From assembly GCA_949130485.1 (NCBI GenBank), contig OX422183.1, positions 2,269,936 through 2,333,935 on the forward strand: a DNA stretch of 64,000 nt, in the 5' to 3' direction. The DNA is from Agelas oroides. Lineage: Eukaryota > Porifera > Demospongiae > Agelasida > Agelasidae. Of this stretch, positions 1 through 11,662 are shown piece after piece. Made by a program: the position numbers and the translations under genes. The notes under the pieces are model-generated. The model made no database searches. It was given only the letters and a program-made list of their open reading frames with translations, and had not been told where the DNA came from. Position 1 is the stretch's first letter, and each line of letters starts with the position of its first letter.

Positions 1-28
1 TACCATATTACCACAATGTCATGGTTAC

Positions 29-1972
29 CTCACTGAGGCATCCTCAGCCATGACATCTTCCCACTGCAGGTCAGTAAGAACACCTTCTGGTGGATAAGTT
101 GAGGATACCCAGTTTTTGAAGAGTTTATGAAGTTCCCCCCTCTGAGTGGCAGAAGAACTCTCCCTCACAAATTTTCTCTGTAAGTGTAAGGCGGATACAC
201 ACAGTAAAGTGTTCCTGCATGGATATAAAACTTGTGGATGAATGTGGCTGCTAACCAAAAGTGCCAGGTTTCTGGTGTATTTGTGCTCAATTAGGTAGTC
301 TGACGGTCCTCGCATACTTCTTATTATCGCCTTTGCCAGTTCACGGGTGGGCAGCTTTGGATGGCTGGCATATGGTGTGATTCCAAGCACCTGTTGAGTA
401 ATACATATATAATGAAAAGCTCTCTTTGTATTTATTTTTTACTCAGGTTGATGAAGAGTTGCCAGAAATATGTGCACTCATGGACTTTTGTAACAATTTA
501 ACAGTTGTTCTGAAAATGACTGTGTATGGACATTTTGGATGCACTGTAGATTTGTAATATTTCTACATTGGGAAGCATCAAGTGGATTTAGACTTCACAA
601 TCACTACTACACCTTCCTCCTCTCCTCTGTCTTGAAAGTTGACAGTTTCTTCCTGCACCACGCAACTGCCACAGCCAACTTTGCCTTATCTCTAAAGACA
701 TCTGACACAATCATCTGTAAAAAACAAACAATATGCATTTGTAGCTAAGTGTGCTGTAAAGTTCTAGCATTAAAAACAGTAGTGTACCTTCAGAGCTTCA
801 TCTGAAACTTCTCGGCTTTGGGAAAGGCAGAACTCTTTTGCCAATTTAGCTTGGAGTTCATTCTGTATTATGTTATATATACAACAATTAAAGGTCAATA
901 CTCCCTGGCATGTAAATCTTCAGTTGCTAACCTTGTATGGAGAGTTTTCAATTGTGAAGTGTTTTTTAGCATCCCTTTTTTGGCATTCTCTGATGGATTT
1001 GAGCATCACCAAAATCTCCTCATTTTGCTTTTCAATGTGGAGAACTTTTTGTTCCAGATGATTGATCATTTCCTTCAGTTGCTGCACGAATACATAAAAT
1101 ATTTTTTCAAATTCATGATCAGTCCTTGTAACATATGCATGATCATGCCTGATCATACCATAAAAGGTGTAGGTTTTTCACTGCGTACCCCTGAAACAGT
1201 GGCTCCACCTGTCTTGGTCTTGGGGTTCATTACCTGAGAGTGTTACACTGCATGGCTAAAAGCTATATTGCTATATTGCAAATGGTACAACTCACTGGAT
1301 CTTTTCCTTTTGAGTTTGAGCTTGTGTTGTATGGATGCATACGCCTCAGCTGCAATCATTTATCATAGTAGTATAGTCACACACAAACACACACACACAC
1401 CTGTAGAATGCATGCACTGCACAAGTTATAACCATTTTATCTTTTGCGGCAGGTGCTTGTTTGCCTTCAAGTCCTAATATAGTATTAAGAAGTGATATAA
1501 ATTAAGCATGCACTTCACCACAATCAAGTTTATAAATTAGGTTTTCCCAGTTTGCAATACCTTCTTGATGAGACTCCACGATTTTAAATGACATTGTTCC
1601 TAGGCTGCTTATGAGGTCATCAGTGGAGAGCTGGTGCATGTACATATACAAGAATGTTAAAATGGCTTTGTGTATCATTGGCTGACTCACCGGAGTGTCT
1701 TCATCAGACTTTGCAAGAGTTTTTTTGTGCATGTTTACATGCTTGCTCCATAGCTGCTGAATTACATCAGCTACCCTTGTGGTACCAGGATCCAGCTGAG
1801 GTATTTCCATAAACTCAAAATTTCCCACATCAACAGTCACGGTTCTGCACATGTGTGGATAATCGGCATGTTATATATAACTGAGCCATGATCCACATGG
1901 TATATGTAACTACAGCACTTACAGTGGTTTTGAACTATGACTGCTTTTGGTTGGTAACCTTGTAGCAGTCAT
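29..1972 (-). CDS. Multi-exon gene of unknown function, partial (runs off left edge)
   Basis: Seven minus-strand exons join in phase with GT-AG introns: 1972-1959 (ATG start, MTAT), 1844-1519, 1233-1209, 1124-932, 862-788, 714-613 and 390-29. The last ends at a donor (AG|GTAACC), so the gene continues left of the window. The piece gives about 365 residues. The N-terminal ~115 residues are helical-looking and contain TTRVADVIQQLW. The 1124-932 exon is a clear coiled coil (LEQKVLHIEKQNEEILVMLK). The last exon begins VLGITPYASHPKL and is rich in Leu/Arg helices. I recognise no family. It starts 560 bp from, and diverges from, the Plavaka-type gene, so a shared promoter or common origin in one two-gene element is possible but not shown. 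The 25-nt exon is the least certain part, although without it the phases do not match. Confidence 0.6.
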
Positions 1973-2532
1973 CGCCTGGACCTTGAAAGGTGCTCTGTAC
2001 AGCTGTACAAGGGATTTTATAATTTGCAATAAACTACATTGCATGTTGTAGTAGATAGACAAATGACTTTAACACTCTGGTTAAAAATGTAGCAGAATAG
2101 CAGGATATTTCTCTGATGAGAAAAAAAAAATCTGCTATTGAGGTAACAGAGTAGCAGAAATTTCTCCTGTGCATGATAAAAGTTCTGAAGCTGTGGTGGC
2201 AGAACAGCAGAAGTTCGTTTCCAAACAGTGCAACTGCAAGTGCCACAAAGCAGAATCACAGAATGGCTGCTTTTGTAAAATTATCTAGATACCTTTGTTG
2301 TCGTCGATCGACTGATCCCACTTGTTTGTGCCATTGCGGTAGCTCGCTTGCTCTCAGTGTAGGGTAGAGTGTCACTGTCGTCGCACAGCTGAAGAAAGAT
2401 CATAGTCCGCGCGGAAATGTCCAAGCGCCGCGCGCTATCTATATTAATGATTGTGATTGGCTAAAACTGTGCTTAGCAACACCCCCTCATGCATGGTATC
2501 GCCGTCTGCACCGTTATACCCGACGGCACAGC
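1973..2532. promoter_or_regulatory. Bidirectional intergenic region between two divergent genes
   Basis: This 560-bp gap separates the ATGs of the minus-strand unknown gene (1972) and the plus-strand transposase-like gene (2533). It must hold both 5' ends. The part near 2380-2530 is locally GC-rich with several CpGs, typical of a TATA-less promoter. No TATA box is obvious. Short AGCAGAA-type repeats occur at about 2090-2210. Promoter function is inferred from position only. Confidence 0.4.
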
Positions 2533-5500
2533 ATGGCTGACGGCAGGCGCGATTCAACTTTAGGCAAACAGTTCGTATGCAAAGTGTGCGAAGCTAGTTT
2601 TCCGTATCCTTCCAAACTCAAAAGACATTTGAGAAGTCGCAAGCATTCACTGTTGGAGAGCAGCAAGAGAGTTCGTGATGACGCGTTGGGAATTGCAGTT
2701 GACTCGGCACTCGAGGACAAGGTAAGTTTAAACATATACCCGTAGGGTTAGTTTAAATCACACTAGTGCAGTTAGGAACGATGCATGTGGCAAGTGCACT
2801 GATGCATGCAGATGAGTCAGGCTAGGTATGCCTATAAGGTAATGCTGTATGGTATTATGAGTCCGTAGTATTAATACATGGTTTCACTGAGTCGTTACCT
2901 TTAACTCCCCAAATTTAGGGTACATGCAGGTGTCATTTCTTTCCAACGTCGTCATGAACACGTTATGTATCTAGTAGAACAAAGAAATGCTAGAATACAG
3001 TTTGAACTCTATTTGTAAACGATTTACTGTATGATAAAAAAAAAAACACCTGCATGCATGGAGAGTGACTTACATAGGTTCATTTCTCCGAACCACTGTC
3101 TAGGAAGGAAAACAGTACTACTTTTATTCAATAAATGGTACATTCGCTGGAAAAATGTTTAATTATGCAACTAGAAAAACGTATTTGGCTTACCTGCTCA
3201 TAATAGTACCATCTCTACATTGTTCTATCATGCTGCATGCCAGGTCACCAGTGATACATGGAATGACAGATTTCAGCACAAAAACAGTGACTCAGAGGAA
3301 AGCACTACACCTACTTATTTGGATGAATCACTATGCGAATCTGAGGCAGGTGATGAAACAAAATCTCAGACTGCAGCTGAGGAGATTGAAGGTACAACAT
3401 AATGATTGGAAGTGGCTGGCTGCCATTCATATTTTACATGTTGCATCTATCGTTATGACAGGCAATGAAATGGAGTCAGATGAAGAGGTTGAAGGTACGT
3501 ATGTAGTTAGTACTAGAAAAGTTGTTGAAATATTCACATTTTATGTTATTAAAACATAGAAACTAAGTATTCTACTCTTCAGCAGTGGAAATGCAGATCT
3601 TAAAGATGGACAACACTCTTGACTTTTCACCTTTTTCCTCCAAAAATGAAGCATTGATGTTCTTGCTTGTCAACAGTCCACGGCCAATTGTAAGCTGATG
3701 AAATCTCTAAATCCTAGTATACTATAATACACATGCACTCCCACACATTCTTCAGGGTGAGACTGTTCTGAGATTTTTCATCTTTGTCTGTAAGCAGCTT
3801 GACCCCAACACACCAGGATTGAGCAAGGTTAAGAACTTCAAGCTTCCTGGATATGTGCCTCCATCAAAGGTATACATCTTTGCTTATATATCTGCATACA
3901 GATCATTAAAAAAGTTTGCCATGTACGCAGTTTCACACAGCCAGTGGTGTACCATTCTATGCCAATCTCCCGTCAACAATTCTGGAAAGATGCCTGTCAA
4001 GTCCAGACATATCCAGAAAACTTCAGAGATACCCCGTGTACACAGATGGACCATTCAGGTACCAGAAAGGAGGGACTAGCAATTTTATTACTATTATCTA
4101 TGGCACATGTTGTTTACTGCAACACATACAGCGAAATGTTTGAAGCTTAATTCCAGGTGGCATAGTGATGAGCGTTTCTTTGCCCCAATGATCATCCACA
4201 AAAATGGTGACCACATCTTTGTTGGTGATACTGTGAATTTCCAAGACCCTGCTCATGGACCATGCTATGGAAAAGTGGTGAAGTTTATGACCGAGGTAAT
4301 AGTATGTCACTTTTATTCAGCTGTACATAAAATTTATCATTTGGACACAAACTCTCTGTGCATGTAGAAATCTACAGGAATGATGCTTGTAGTGGTGAAG
4401 AAAATGATTGGGCACACTTTCCAGTCAACAACTACATGTATCACTTGTGATCAGATCACAAGTACATGTGACAACACCACAGAAAATGCAACAGTAAGTT
4501 CATTGATAAACATTGTCAACTGTTACCCAAAGTTATTTCATACTACTTGTACATGCTTGTAGGAGGGGAGAAACATGTCATGCCACAGGTTAAAAGATGC
4601 TGCTCATGGTCTTCCTGTGGTTATGGTACCCTTGGTGCTGTACTCAGATGATACCAGCGGTAACCGCTCAAAGAAATGGAATAAGTTTGATGTGTGGGCC
4701 ATGATGCTGGCAGGCCTTCCAAGGGCAGAGAACAGCCAACTTGAAAACATACACTTCATTTGCTGTTCGAATGAGACCTCAGCAGTTGAGATGGCAGCAC
4801 CTATTGTGGAAGACCTGCTTGGGCTTGAGATGGAGGGGATCATTGCATATGATGCATATCTAAAACAAGAGGTCCTTGCAGTTGCTCCTGTGCTGTGCAT
4901 ACTGGGTGACAATCCCCGTGATTCTGAGCTCCTAAACCATCAAGGAAGCACAGCAAGAAAATTTTGCAGAATGTGCTTGGTATGTGCAGTGTTTACACTT
5001 ATGTGTAGCATGTAGATAATAATGCCTTCATGTATGTGCAGACTGACAAAGAAAACTTGCCTCAAACCATCGATGTGCACAGAACCAAGGCACAAGCTAT
5101 GCATCACATTGCAACAATACGGCAGCAACCAACAGAACAGCACAAAAAGGAGCTGAGGACGGAGTTTGGATTGCATGAGAGACACAACCCTCTATTCGAA
5201 CTTCCCATAGATCTATACAGGTGCATGCCTGTAAGGTATCTTAAACACTAAAAAAATTTTTCATTATTATTTGTATAATCTCAATCCTTACAGAAGTACA
5301 CCAATGGAGTGCCTGCACACCATTTTGCTAGGTCCATACAAATACATGCTGAATGACCTCATGGACCAGCTTTCCCCAACACGCAAAAAACAATTTGCAG
5401 CAAGGGTTGGCGAATTCAGCACATCTGGATTTGCATCAAAGCTTAGCACAAATATCTGCAAGCACTACAAGTCATTTCATGGCCGTGACTTCAAACTCTT

Positions 5501-6945
5501 TGCTCAGATGGCATTATTCATTGTTTGGGAACACCTTGATGAAGTCCAGCAGAAAGTTTGGTTGGCGTTGTCAAATGTGTGTTAATAGTAACAATTTTCA
5601 TACATATAATCCAACACCATTAACATTCACATAAACGTTATTTCCTGCAGGTCTTCAGGCTAGCCTACTGTCAGAGTTTCCATCCCAGTGACTACCACCA
5701 TGCCAAAACTGCCTGCCAAGAATTCCTGACAGCAATTCAGCATTACAAACCACAGTTCCTGCAGAAACCAAAGATTCACCTGCTATTACATCTACCAGAC
5801 AGCATGATGCAATTTGGACCTACAGCTTCATTCAACACAGAGAGGTATAAATACTTACTTCATAATTATTGCATGTGAATCTATCAATAACTTCATTGTG
5901 ATTATTGCAGATGTGAAGCATTCAATAGCATCATCAGAAGCTACAACGTGCATGGAAACAGAAAAGCCTCTAGCAGGGACATTGCAACACGCTTTGCAGT
6001 AGTAGAACAGCTGAGATTTGTCTGCAGTGGAGGAGTAGTAGGAGGCAAAGGAGACATGAAATGGTAGACATATTTATATACTGACGAGACCATGCATATA
6101 CTGACAACAGTGTACCGTGTACTTCATACAGGTGTGGAGAAGGTCTGCTAAACCTTGTGCAGAGCAAAGAGGTCCAAAGCTTTCTGCATGGAACACCTAT
6201 GCAAAGCTTCAACAGAAACAAGCACATCTACCAACCAGGAACACTGAGAAAGGTGTTTATAATTTTACACAAGCATGCGGCATCCCTTAATTTCCATCAT
6301 GCAGTTTACAGCAACATGTTCGCTCTATGCATTTCATGCAGCAGGACAAGCATGCACTTTGTATGCTAAAGGAGATGACCCTTTTGACTCCAAAAGGAGA
6401 AGAAACACTAGAGAACTTAGTAAAATCAGGATACTTTTGGTGCAGTTCCATTCCGGTGGATACACCAGTGACCATCTATGGTGCTGTCAATGATGCAAGG
6501 GGGTGTTTGGTCAACTGCAACAACTATGTGGCATTCGTTACTGACACAGGAGACGTAAGGACAGAAAATAATTCAACTGTAAATACCAAAAGTGATAACA
6601 ACCACCTTCTTATCCATTCAGATTGAGTATGGGCAGTTGAGGGCATGTTTTGCAGTATCTTCTGGGGAACAATCTGCTGACGAAGAATACTGTTTATTAC
6701 AAAGATTTGATCGTGCCATATGTGGTGAAAACCCAATCAGAAATGAGAAGGGCTGCCCTCTCCTGTTCAGCTTACCTGTACTGACAGTTCTCCCAGCATC
6801 CTCCATCCAGACAGAGATATCAATTGTCCACGAGTGTGGTCAATCTTGTAGAATAGAACACACGACTTTTGGACTAGTTTATGTTCACGACTATTCTAAC
6901 AACCTTTTCTGTCTAAATATTTATTGCATGAATTGCATTGTATAA
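2533..6945 (+). CDS. C2H2 zinc finger + Plavaka/KDZ-like transposase, 16 exons, intact
   Basis: Sixteen exons join without a break: 2533-2721, 3244-3391, 3462-3494, 3583-3689, 3756-3869, 3931-4058, 4157-4295, 4368-4493, 4563-4979, 5042-5220, 5294-5576, 5651-5844, 5911-6063, 6132-6252, 6342-6554, 6622-6945. The sum is 2868 nt, or 955 residues plus stop, and every junction is GT-AG and in phase. Residues 14-38 form one C2H2 finger (C16, C19, H32, H38). An acidic Ser/Glu linker follows. The core (residues ~329-620) carries VLYSDDTSGNRSKKWNKF, LGDNPRDSELLNHQG, KFCRMC and PMECLHTILLGPYKYM, then FNSIIRSYNVHGNRKASSRD. This order is that of Plavaka transposases (CMC/CACTA group, related to KDZ), best known in fungi. 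Introns are about 61-98 bp except the first (522 bp). It could be a live element's gene or a domesticated host gene; no terminal repeats were found around it. Confidence 0.85.
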
Positions 6946-7284
6946 TGATTGTCATTTTATCTTCATTCATAATTGAGCTCATCACATAAACCTGTTACAA
7001 TATGAGGAGCATGATATTAACATACCTGTATACAACACATCTGTTACAGTATGTGTTGCTACAGAGCTGTTGAGTACAAGCTGTATCAAGCATGATATCA
7101 CCATACCTGTGAACTACACATCTGTTACAATATGTACTTCCACGGACCTGTTACAGTGAGCTGCCCTAAATCCCTGTTTCAATTCCGTAGTCCACGGACC
7201 TGTAACGGATTGTGCACAAACTTGTTACATCCTGTACAAAATTTGCTGTGTAATAACAGGAACCTATTTTTAAATTCTAACCAG
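6946..7284. repeat. Direct repeats of a CTGTTACA-type motif downstream of the transposase gene
   Basis: The motif CTGTTACA(A/G)TATG or a close variant recurs about six times between 6990 and 7235 (near 6993, 7042, 7118, 7149, 7199 and 7222). Spacing is irregular. Repeated short motifs next to a CACTA-type transposase gene resemble subterminal transposase-binding repeats, but this is inference. No inverted counterpart was found upstream of 2533, and no terminal CACT(A/G) could be fixed here. Confidence 0.4.
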
Positions 7285-7542
7285 CAGTGAAAATTGGCGG
7301 CAGCTGCTTTCCCAGTCCCAGAAAGCGAAGGATGCTCGAAGCAAACCTGCTAGACGATGGGAGGTGTGGGGTAAGCCCTCATTTTTTTGTAGACAAGAGA
7401 CAGTGACTAACAGAAGGGATTGGGGCCCAGGCTGTTTAATAATGTGGTAGGGTGACTTGATACTTATTCTTTTAGGGCTATACGCAGAAAATCCTCAGTT
7501 ATTGTCAACAGATTTACAACCTCAGCTTTGCTTTTCATTCAG
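7285..7542 (+). CDS. Two in-phase exons of an unidentified gene
   Basis: Two plus-strand segments have canonical splice sites and matching phase. 7285-7370 has acceptor ACCAG and donor GG|GTAAGC and reads SENWRQLLSQSQKAKDARSK and then PARRWEVW. 7476-7542 has acceptor TTTTAG and donor AG|GTATGAG and reads GLYAENPQLLSTDLQPQLCF. They join to RRWEVWGLYAENPQ. I do not recognise the protein. No start codon or downstream exon could be fixed: the sequence after 7542 runs into an inverted-repeat element (7738-8312), which may have displaced or interrupted the rest. Confidence 0.4.
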
Positions 7543-7737
7543 GTATGAGATCTACTGAAAAGAACAGCACCCAATATTCAGGTTTATAGCATAGGCATAA
7601 GTTAAAGGTTTCGGCAGTTTAACAGGATCACGGGCAAATTACACTTCCCATAGTATTGGTGTAAGTGCAGCCACAAAGGAAGAGATTTGTTCTCTATTTT
7701 GTTGACATGCACACAACCTGCAGTATATGAACAGCTA

Positions 7738-8312
7738 TGGTTCTGGACTCCAGACCTTTCTGACCAGACAAGGAAGGATCTGGGAAACATCTTGCTCAGA
7801 ATTGTCTTGAGCACTGGACTGTGCTGTCAGGGTTTAGTCTGGACCCCAGACCCTTCTGGCCATGTGACGGTGTGGTGAAAAACCTTACGCGGAAGAGTCT
7901 TGAGTGCTGGAATCCTGTCGTTGGTGTTGATGAAGGAAAGAATGTAACATTGGCCAACCAGCGTTTGAGTTCCACTAGTGACAGGAAGTGAGTATACTGT
8001 AGAACATGCAAGTTTGAAGATTGGAATAAGATCCGAGAAAGAAGTTTGCCGGATTTAAAAGCTTTAGCATTCCAGCAAGACACTTCCGAGCGAGGTAATT
8101 CCCCAGACCCTTCCTCACATGGCCAGAAGGGTCTGGGGTCCAGACTGGTCAGGGTACATTGATGAGGGAGAGAAGCCACATCAACCAATTGCAAACAGCA
8201 TTCAAGTTCTACTTACAGCAAAATCTACTTTACAATGTGGCATTTCAGGTAGACACTTTTGAATTATTCTCCAGACTTCCTTGCCCAGTCAGAAGGGTCT
8301 GCAGTCCAGACT
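7738..8312. mobile_element. Nested inverted-repeat element (MITE-like, one copy inside a related one)
   Basis: Outer arms lie at about 7738-7783 and 8271-8312 and are imperfect. Inner arms at 7835-7867 and 8115-8147 match almost perfectly over about 32 bp, around a TCTGGACCCCAGACCCTTCT core. Both pairs share the same CTGGA-TCCAG/CCTTCTG theme, so a younger copy seems to sit within an older, diverged relative. Short open frames crossing it are not coding. No target-site duplication was fixed. Confidence 0.65.
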
Positions 8313-8370
8313 ATTTTATGCATAGGTGCATTGTAGCTTTTGTGGTTAGCTGTTGAAAAGTGCTCAGTCA

Positions 8371-8574
8371 CTACTTGGTAGGTCTTTCTTCCTTCAACAC
8401 AAATGGGCTCAAGTTTTGTCCGTTAACTAGCTGTTCAAAAACTACTGCTTTCCAGAAAATGCTGTCTGGAAATTGCCAGGTCCTTCCATCTTTAGGCTGC
8501 CTGTACATCACACCGTCATAATCTGTGGTATAACATTTACCATTGCAGTGATCAGTCGTGGTTAGAATGAACAA
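8371..8574 (-). CDS. Possible terminal coding exon, unknown family
   Basis: This minus-strand frame ends at a stop at 8371 and reads like a real protein segment: TTDYDGVMYRQPKDGRTW, then FPDSIFWKAVVFEQLVNGQ, then LSPFVLKEE. The alternating aromatic and charged pattern is unlike the low-complexity frames around it. No partner exon or acceptor could be fixed with confidence. It may be a gene fragment. Function unknown. Confidence 0.35.
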   Translation of the reverse strand: MFILTTTDHCNGKCYTTDYDGVMYRQPKDGRTWQFPDSIFWKAVVFEQLVNGQNLSPFVLKEERPTK

Positions 8575-8599
8575 CTGTCACCACTGGTGTTGGCTGAAG

Positions 8600-10440
8600 A
8601 TGTGTGCTATAAGACGTTTTCCTCCTCATGTTCACTGAGTTCCAGGTAACCATATGTGTGTGCATAGCTTAATTTTGCCCAGCATCCAACTCATAAACAA
8701 TGGTAGGCAGAATAGCCTTGTTCCCACTTCCAATAGATGCAGGAAGGCCTGGGAATTAATTGTCTCAATGTGATGATGTCAGGTCAACAGGGGTAGACAC
8801 ATGGGGCAGTATCCGATCAGTATAGTTCACACACTTAGCATTTATCAGTCCCAAGTGTACTAAACAACAACTGTATGAATGCTGCCCTGTGAATGTTCCA
8901 GTCCTTACATAGCCCTCATACAATAAATGCTAGGGCTTCAAGATCTTTCATCGGGCACCACCACTCCTTTGTCTACCCTCTGTCTACCTGCCGTCATTAC
9001 ACATGATTAAATCTCTCAGGTTCCCCCCACCCCTTCTGTATTTGCGTACTGGTGACAGCAAAGACGTGCATGGGAAGGCAGAATGTGTTTTCAAGACAAA
9101 TTTATGTTGACTTGTATGGCCTCCCAGGCTTTCAAGACATGCCTTCAGTATATAAATATTGAGAGGAAGGCCTGGAGAGATCTGTTTACATGTGGTGATG
9201 TCAGGTATAGATGAAAGGCAGTCACATGGTGAGCAGTCCTGAATATATTGAACAATTAGCTGTACTGGTGTTGTCTTGCAAATGCTCCAGTTTCTAGTCG
9301 TCTGATGGGACATTACAAAAAGGGGATCAAGGTTCTTCGTCAGACACAGCCCCCTGTGTGTCTACCCTCTGACCTCATTGCACATATCAATACATGTATC
9401 TCCTAGGCCAAACACTTGAAGTAGCAAAGGCATGGAAACAAGAGTAAAGCAGAATGTGTTTTCAAGACAAGCTTTCTCTTTCTCCCTTATATTAGTTTTC
9501 ATACAAATGTTGAAATGTATGGCCTAGCCTTGTTCCCAGCCCTTCTCTGCCTCCATTTTTTTAGCAGTATAGAGGGAGCCTAAGAGATATGGTCATGTGT
9601 TGTGACATCAGGGGACAGAAGACATAGACACATGGAGGGGAGTACCTGATGAAGAAGCTTGGGTGAGGCCATTTCTTATAATGAGCCTGGAGACCAGAGC
9701 ATTTGCAAAGCAATTTTAAGTGTCAAACAGCTTGTTCAATTCGTACTCACACGTTGTTACATGCATTGTGACTCGCAATGTTAAGTGCTTTCACTTATGA
9801 TTGCATATTTACTATTAAGCATTGGTTGTGTGCATGCGGTCACTGTATAACTCTAAAGTACACACTGAATTGCACCTTGCTGTTACGTAGGTGCTCACTT
9901 CCTTCCTGTGGAGATATAAGCGTAAACGCATGAGTACACAGTATTAAAATCAGCATCATCTTGTGTGTCTATACTCTGTCTACCTGATGCTACTAGACAT
10001 TGTGTGTGATTAGATCTCCCTTGCCTTCCCACCTTCCTACTTGCCAAGTTGTCAAAGAATAGAAGAGATTATGGCCAATTTTTAGAGTGAAGTTTACATC
10101 AGATATGTCCAAGAGTCAAATGCAATGTATAAAATTCTAAAGATAGCTATGCACATTCACTCATCATGACAGTTTTGAGCATCACATGTGGCAAGTCCTG
10201 TGAGGGTTGGTCCATTAGATTGGATCAGCCCTTTTTGTTGCATGAATCAGTTTAGACAACATGCAGCATTCTCATCTCTTGTGATTCTGCATGAATGGTA
10301 TGTAATAACTCGGACACCTTGTCAAAGTGACCCGTTACCACAACTACCAGAGAAGTGTTTTAACCTTTGACTGACATGTGTTCTTGTTGTTTTATACACA
10401 CACATAACAGGGGAGCAGAAGAACAGAGATGAAGAACCAG
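8600..10440. repeat. Non-coding tract with diverged ~400-600 bp tandem duplications
   Basis: No convincing exons. Anchor strings recur in the same order: GTCTACCCTCTG-type at about 8972, 9359 and 9968; CAGAATGTGTTTTCAAGACAA at about 9080 and 9451; and GATGTCAGG/GACATCAGG followed by CACATGG near 8775, 9200 and 9605. This indicates at least three old, degraded tandem copies of one unit. Confidence 0.45.
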
Positions 10441-10639
10441 TTCAGGTGCATACTCCATGAACATCATTCATCAGTTGAAACATGCCATACAGACTGAACA
10501 ATTCTTGTATTGGACGTGTACTCCCTATATGCTCACAATTGTTGTAGGTGCTTTCACAGCTATTTCTAGGCCTCCACTTCATTCTTGTCACTTGCAATAC
10601 AAACATTTGAATAATGCAGTTTTTTTGAGTGCATTGCAC

Positions 10640-11008
10640 ACTGTATTTGGTGTAAAACCTGGTGTGCACAGTATTCACTGCAGTGTCCAGAGCACACTCT
10701 GGTGAATGGTGTGCAGCCCTACATCTAGTGTACAACACATACCATAATGGGTGTGTAGAGCACTCCAGCATCTGCCATTCTGGACACAATACTCGAGGTG
10801 TGCTATGAACACCATATTGGGTGTGCCGGGAGGTACTGTAGAAGTACACCAAATCTGGTGTGCTAAGACCACTGCATGAGTGTGTAGAGGACACCATTAT
10901 GTGGCGTGATAAATACACTTCTGCCATAAACACCATATCAGGTGTGCTGGGAGGTACCGTAAAAGCACACCAGATTTGGTGTGTTTCAAACACTTTATTT
11001 CTAAGAGT
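10640..11008. repeat. ACACCA/TGGTGT short inverted and direct repeats
   Basis: Blocks of the type ACACCATAT(T/C)(G/A)GGTGTGC followed by GGGAGGTAC(T/C)GTA and a second ACACCA...TGGTGT pair occur at about 10807-10862 and 10929-10984. The two are about 122 bp apart and near-identical. Weaker copies occur upstream. The 198-codon minus-strand frame over this stretch is low-complexity and not believed to be a gene. Confidence 0.5.
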
Positions 11009-11662
11009 GTATACATGAGTATATACACAGGTATACATGAGTATAGATGGTTTCCAAATGTCAATTAAGCGCCCTACTTCCGGAGGGCAAACGCGCGATC
11101 GATAGGCAGCTGTACAGCGGACCTTTCACCTTGAGAGAAGCAGCTTCTTTTATCTTTCAACACTAATGGTAAGGACTTGATGTAGCGCTTACTAGCCTGT
11201 ATTTTGCACGCAGCTGCACTAAACCCAGACACCGACTTTTGCCCTCCGGAAGTGAAGCCATGCCCCATGAAAACCATCTATATACACAGGTATATGCATG
11301 TGAGTATACATAGGTATATGTGAGTATACATGAGTATATACACAGGTATACATGAGTATACACAGGTATATATACATGAGTATACACAGGTATACATGAG
11401 TATACACAGGTATATATATGTGAGTATATACATGGGTATACTTGAGTATGCATGAGTACACACAGGTACACATGGGTATACATGAGTATACATCAGTACA
11501 CACAGGTATATACATGAGTATACATCAGTCATGACACACATACACAGGATATACATGAGTGCACACATGTAGGTATACACAGGTATACATACACGGGTAT
11601 ACATGAGTATACACAGGTATACATAGACGGGTATACACAAGTATACGTGAGTATACATGAGT
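11009..11662. repeat. Minisatellite, GTATACATGAGTATACACAG-type unit
   Basis: Imperfect ~10/20-bp units built from GTATACATGA and GTATACACAG run from 11009 to 11045 and from 11279 to 11662, interrupted by an inserted element. On the minus strand they give Tyr/Val/Cys-rich repeated peptides in several frames (for example VYTHVYLCI). This is a product of repeat composition, not coding. Confidence 0.85.
11046..11278. mobile_element. MITE inserted in the minisatellite, TA/TATA target duplication
   Basis: The 233-bp segment starts GATGGTTTCC and ends AAAACCATC. Internal arms ACTTCCGGAGGGCAAA and TTTGCCCTCCGGAAGT are also inverted. It is flanked on both sides by TATA from the minisatellite (11042-11045 and 11279-11282), consistent with a TA or TATA target duplication as made by Tc1/mariner-type transposases. 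It carries no coding sequence. Confidence 0.75.

Noticed and set aside
10442..11038. 198-codon minus-strand frame
   Set aside because: Covers ACACCA/TGGTGT repeats and minisatellite; composition is that of the repeats, with no protein-like conservation.
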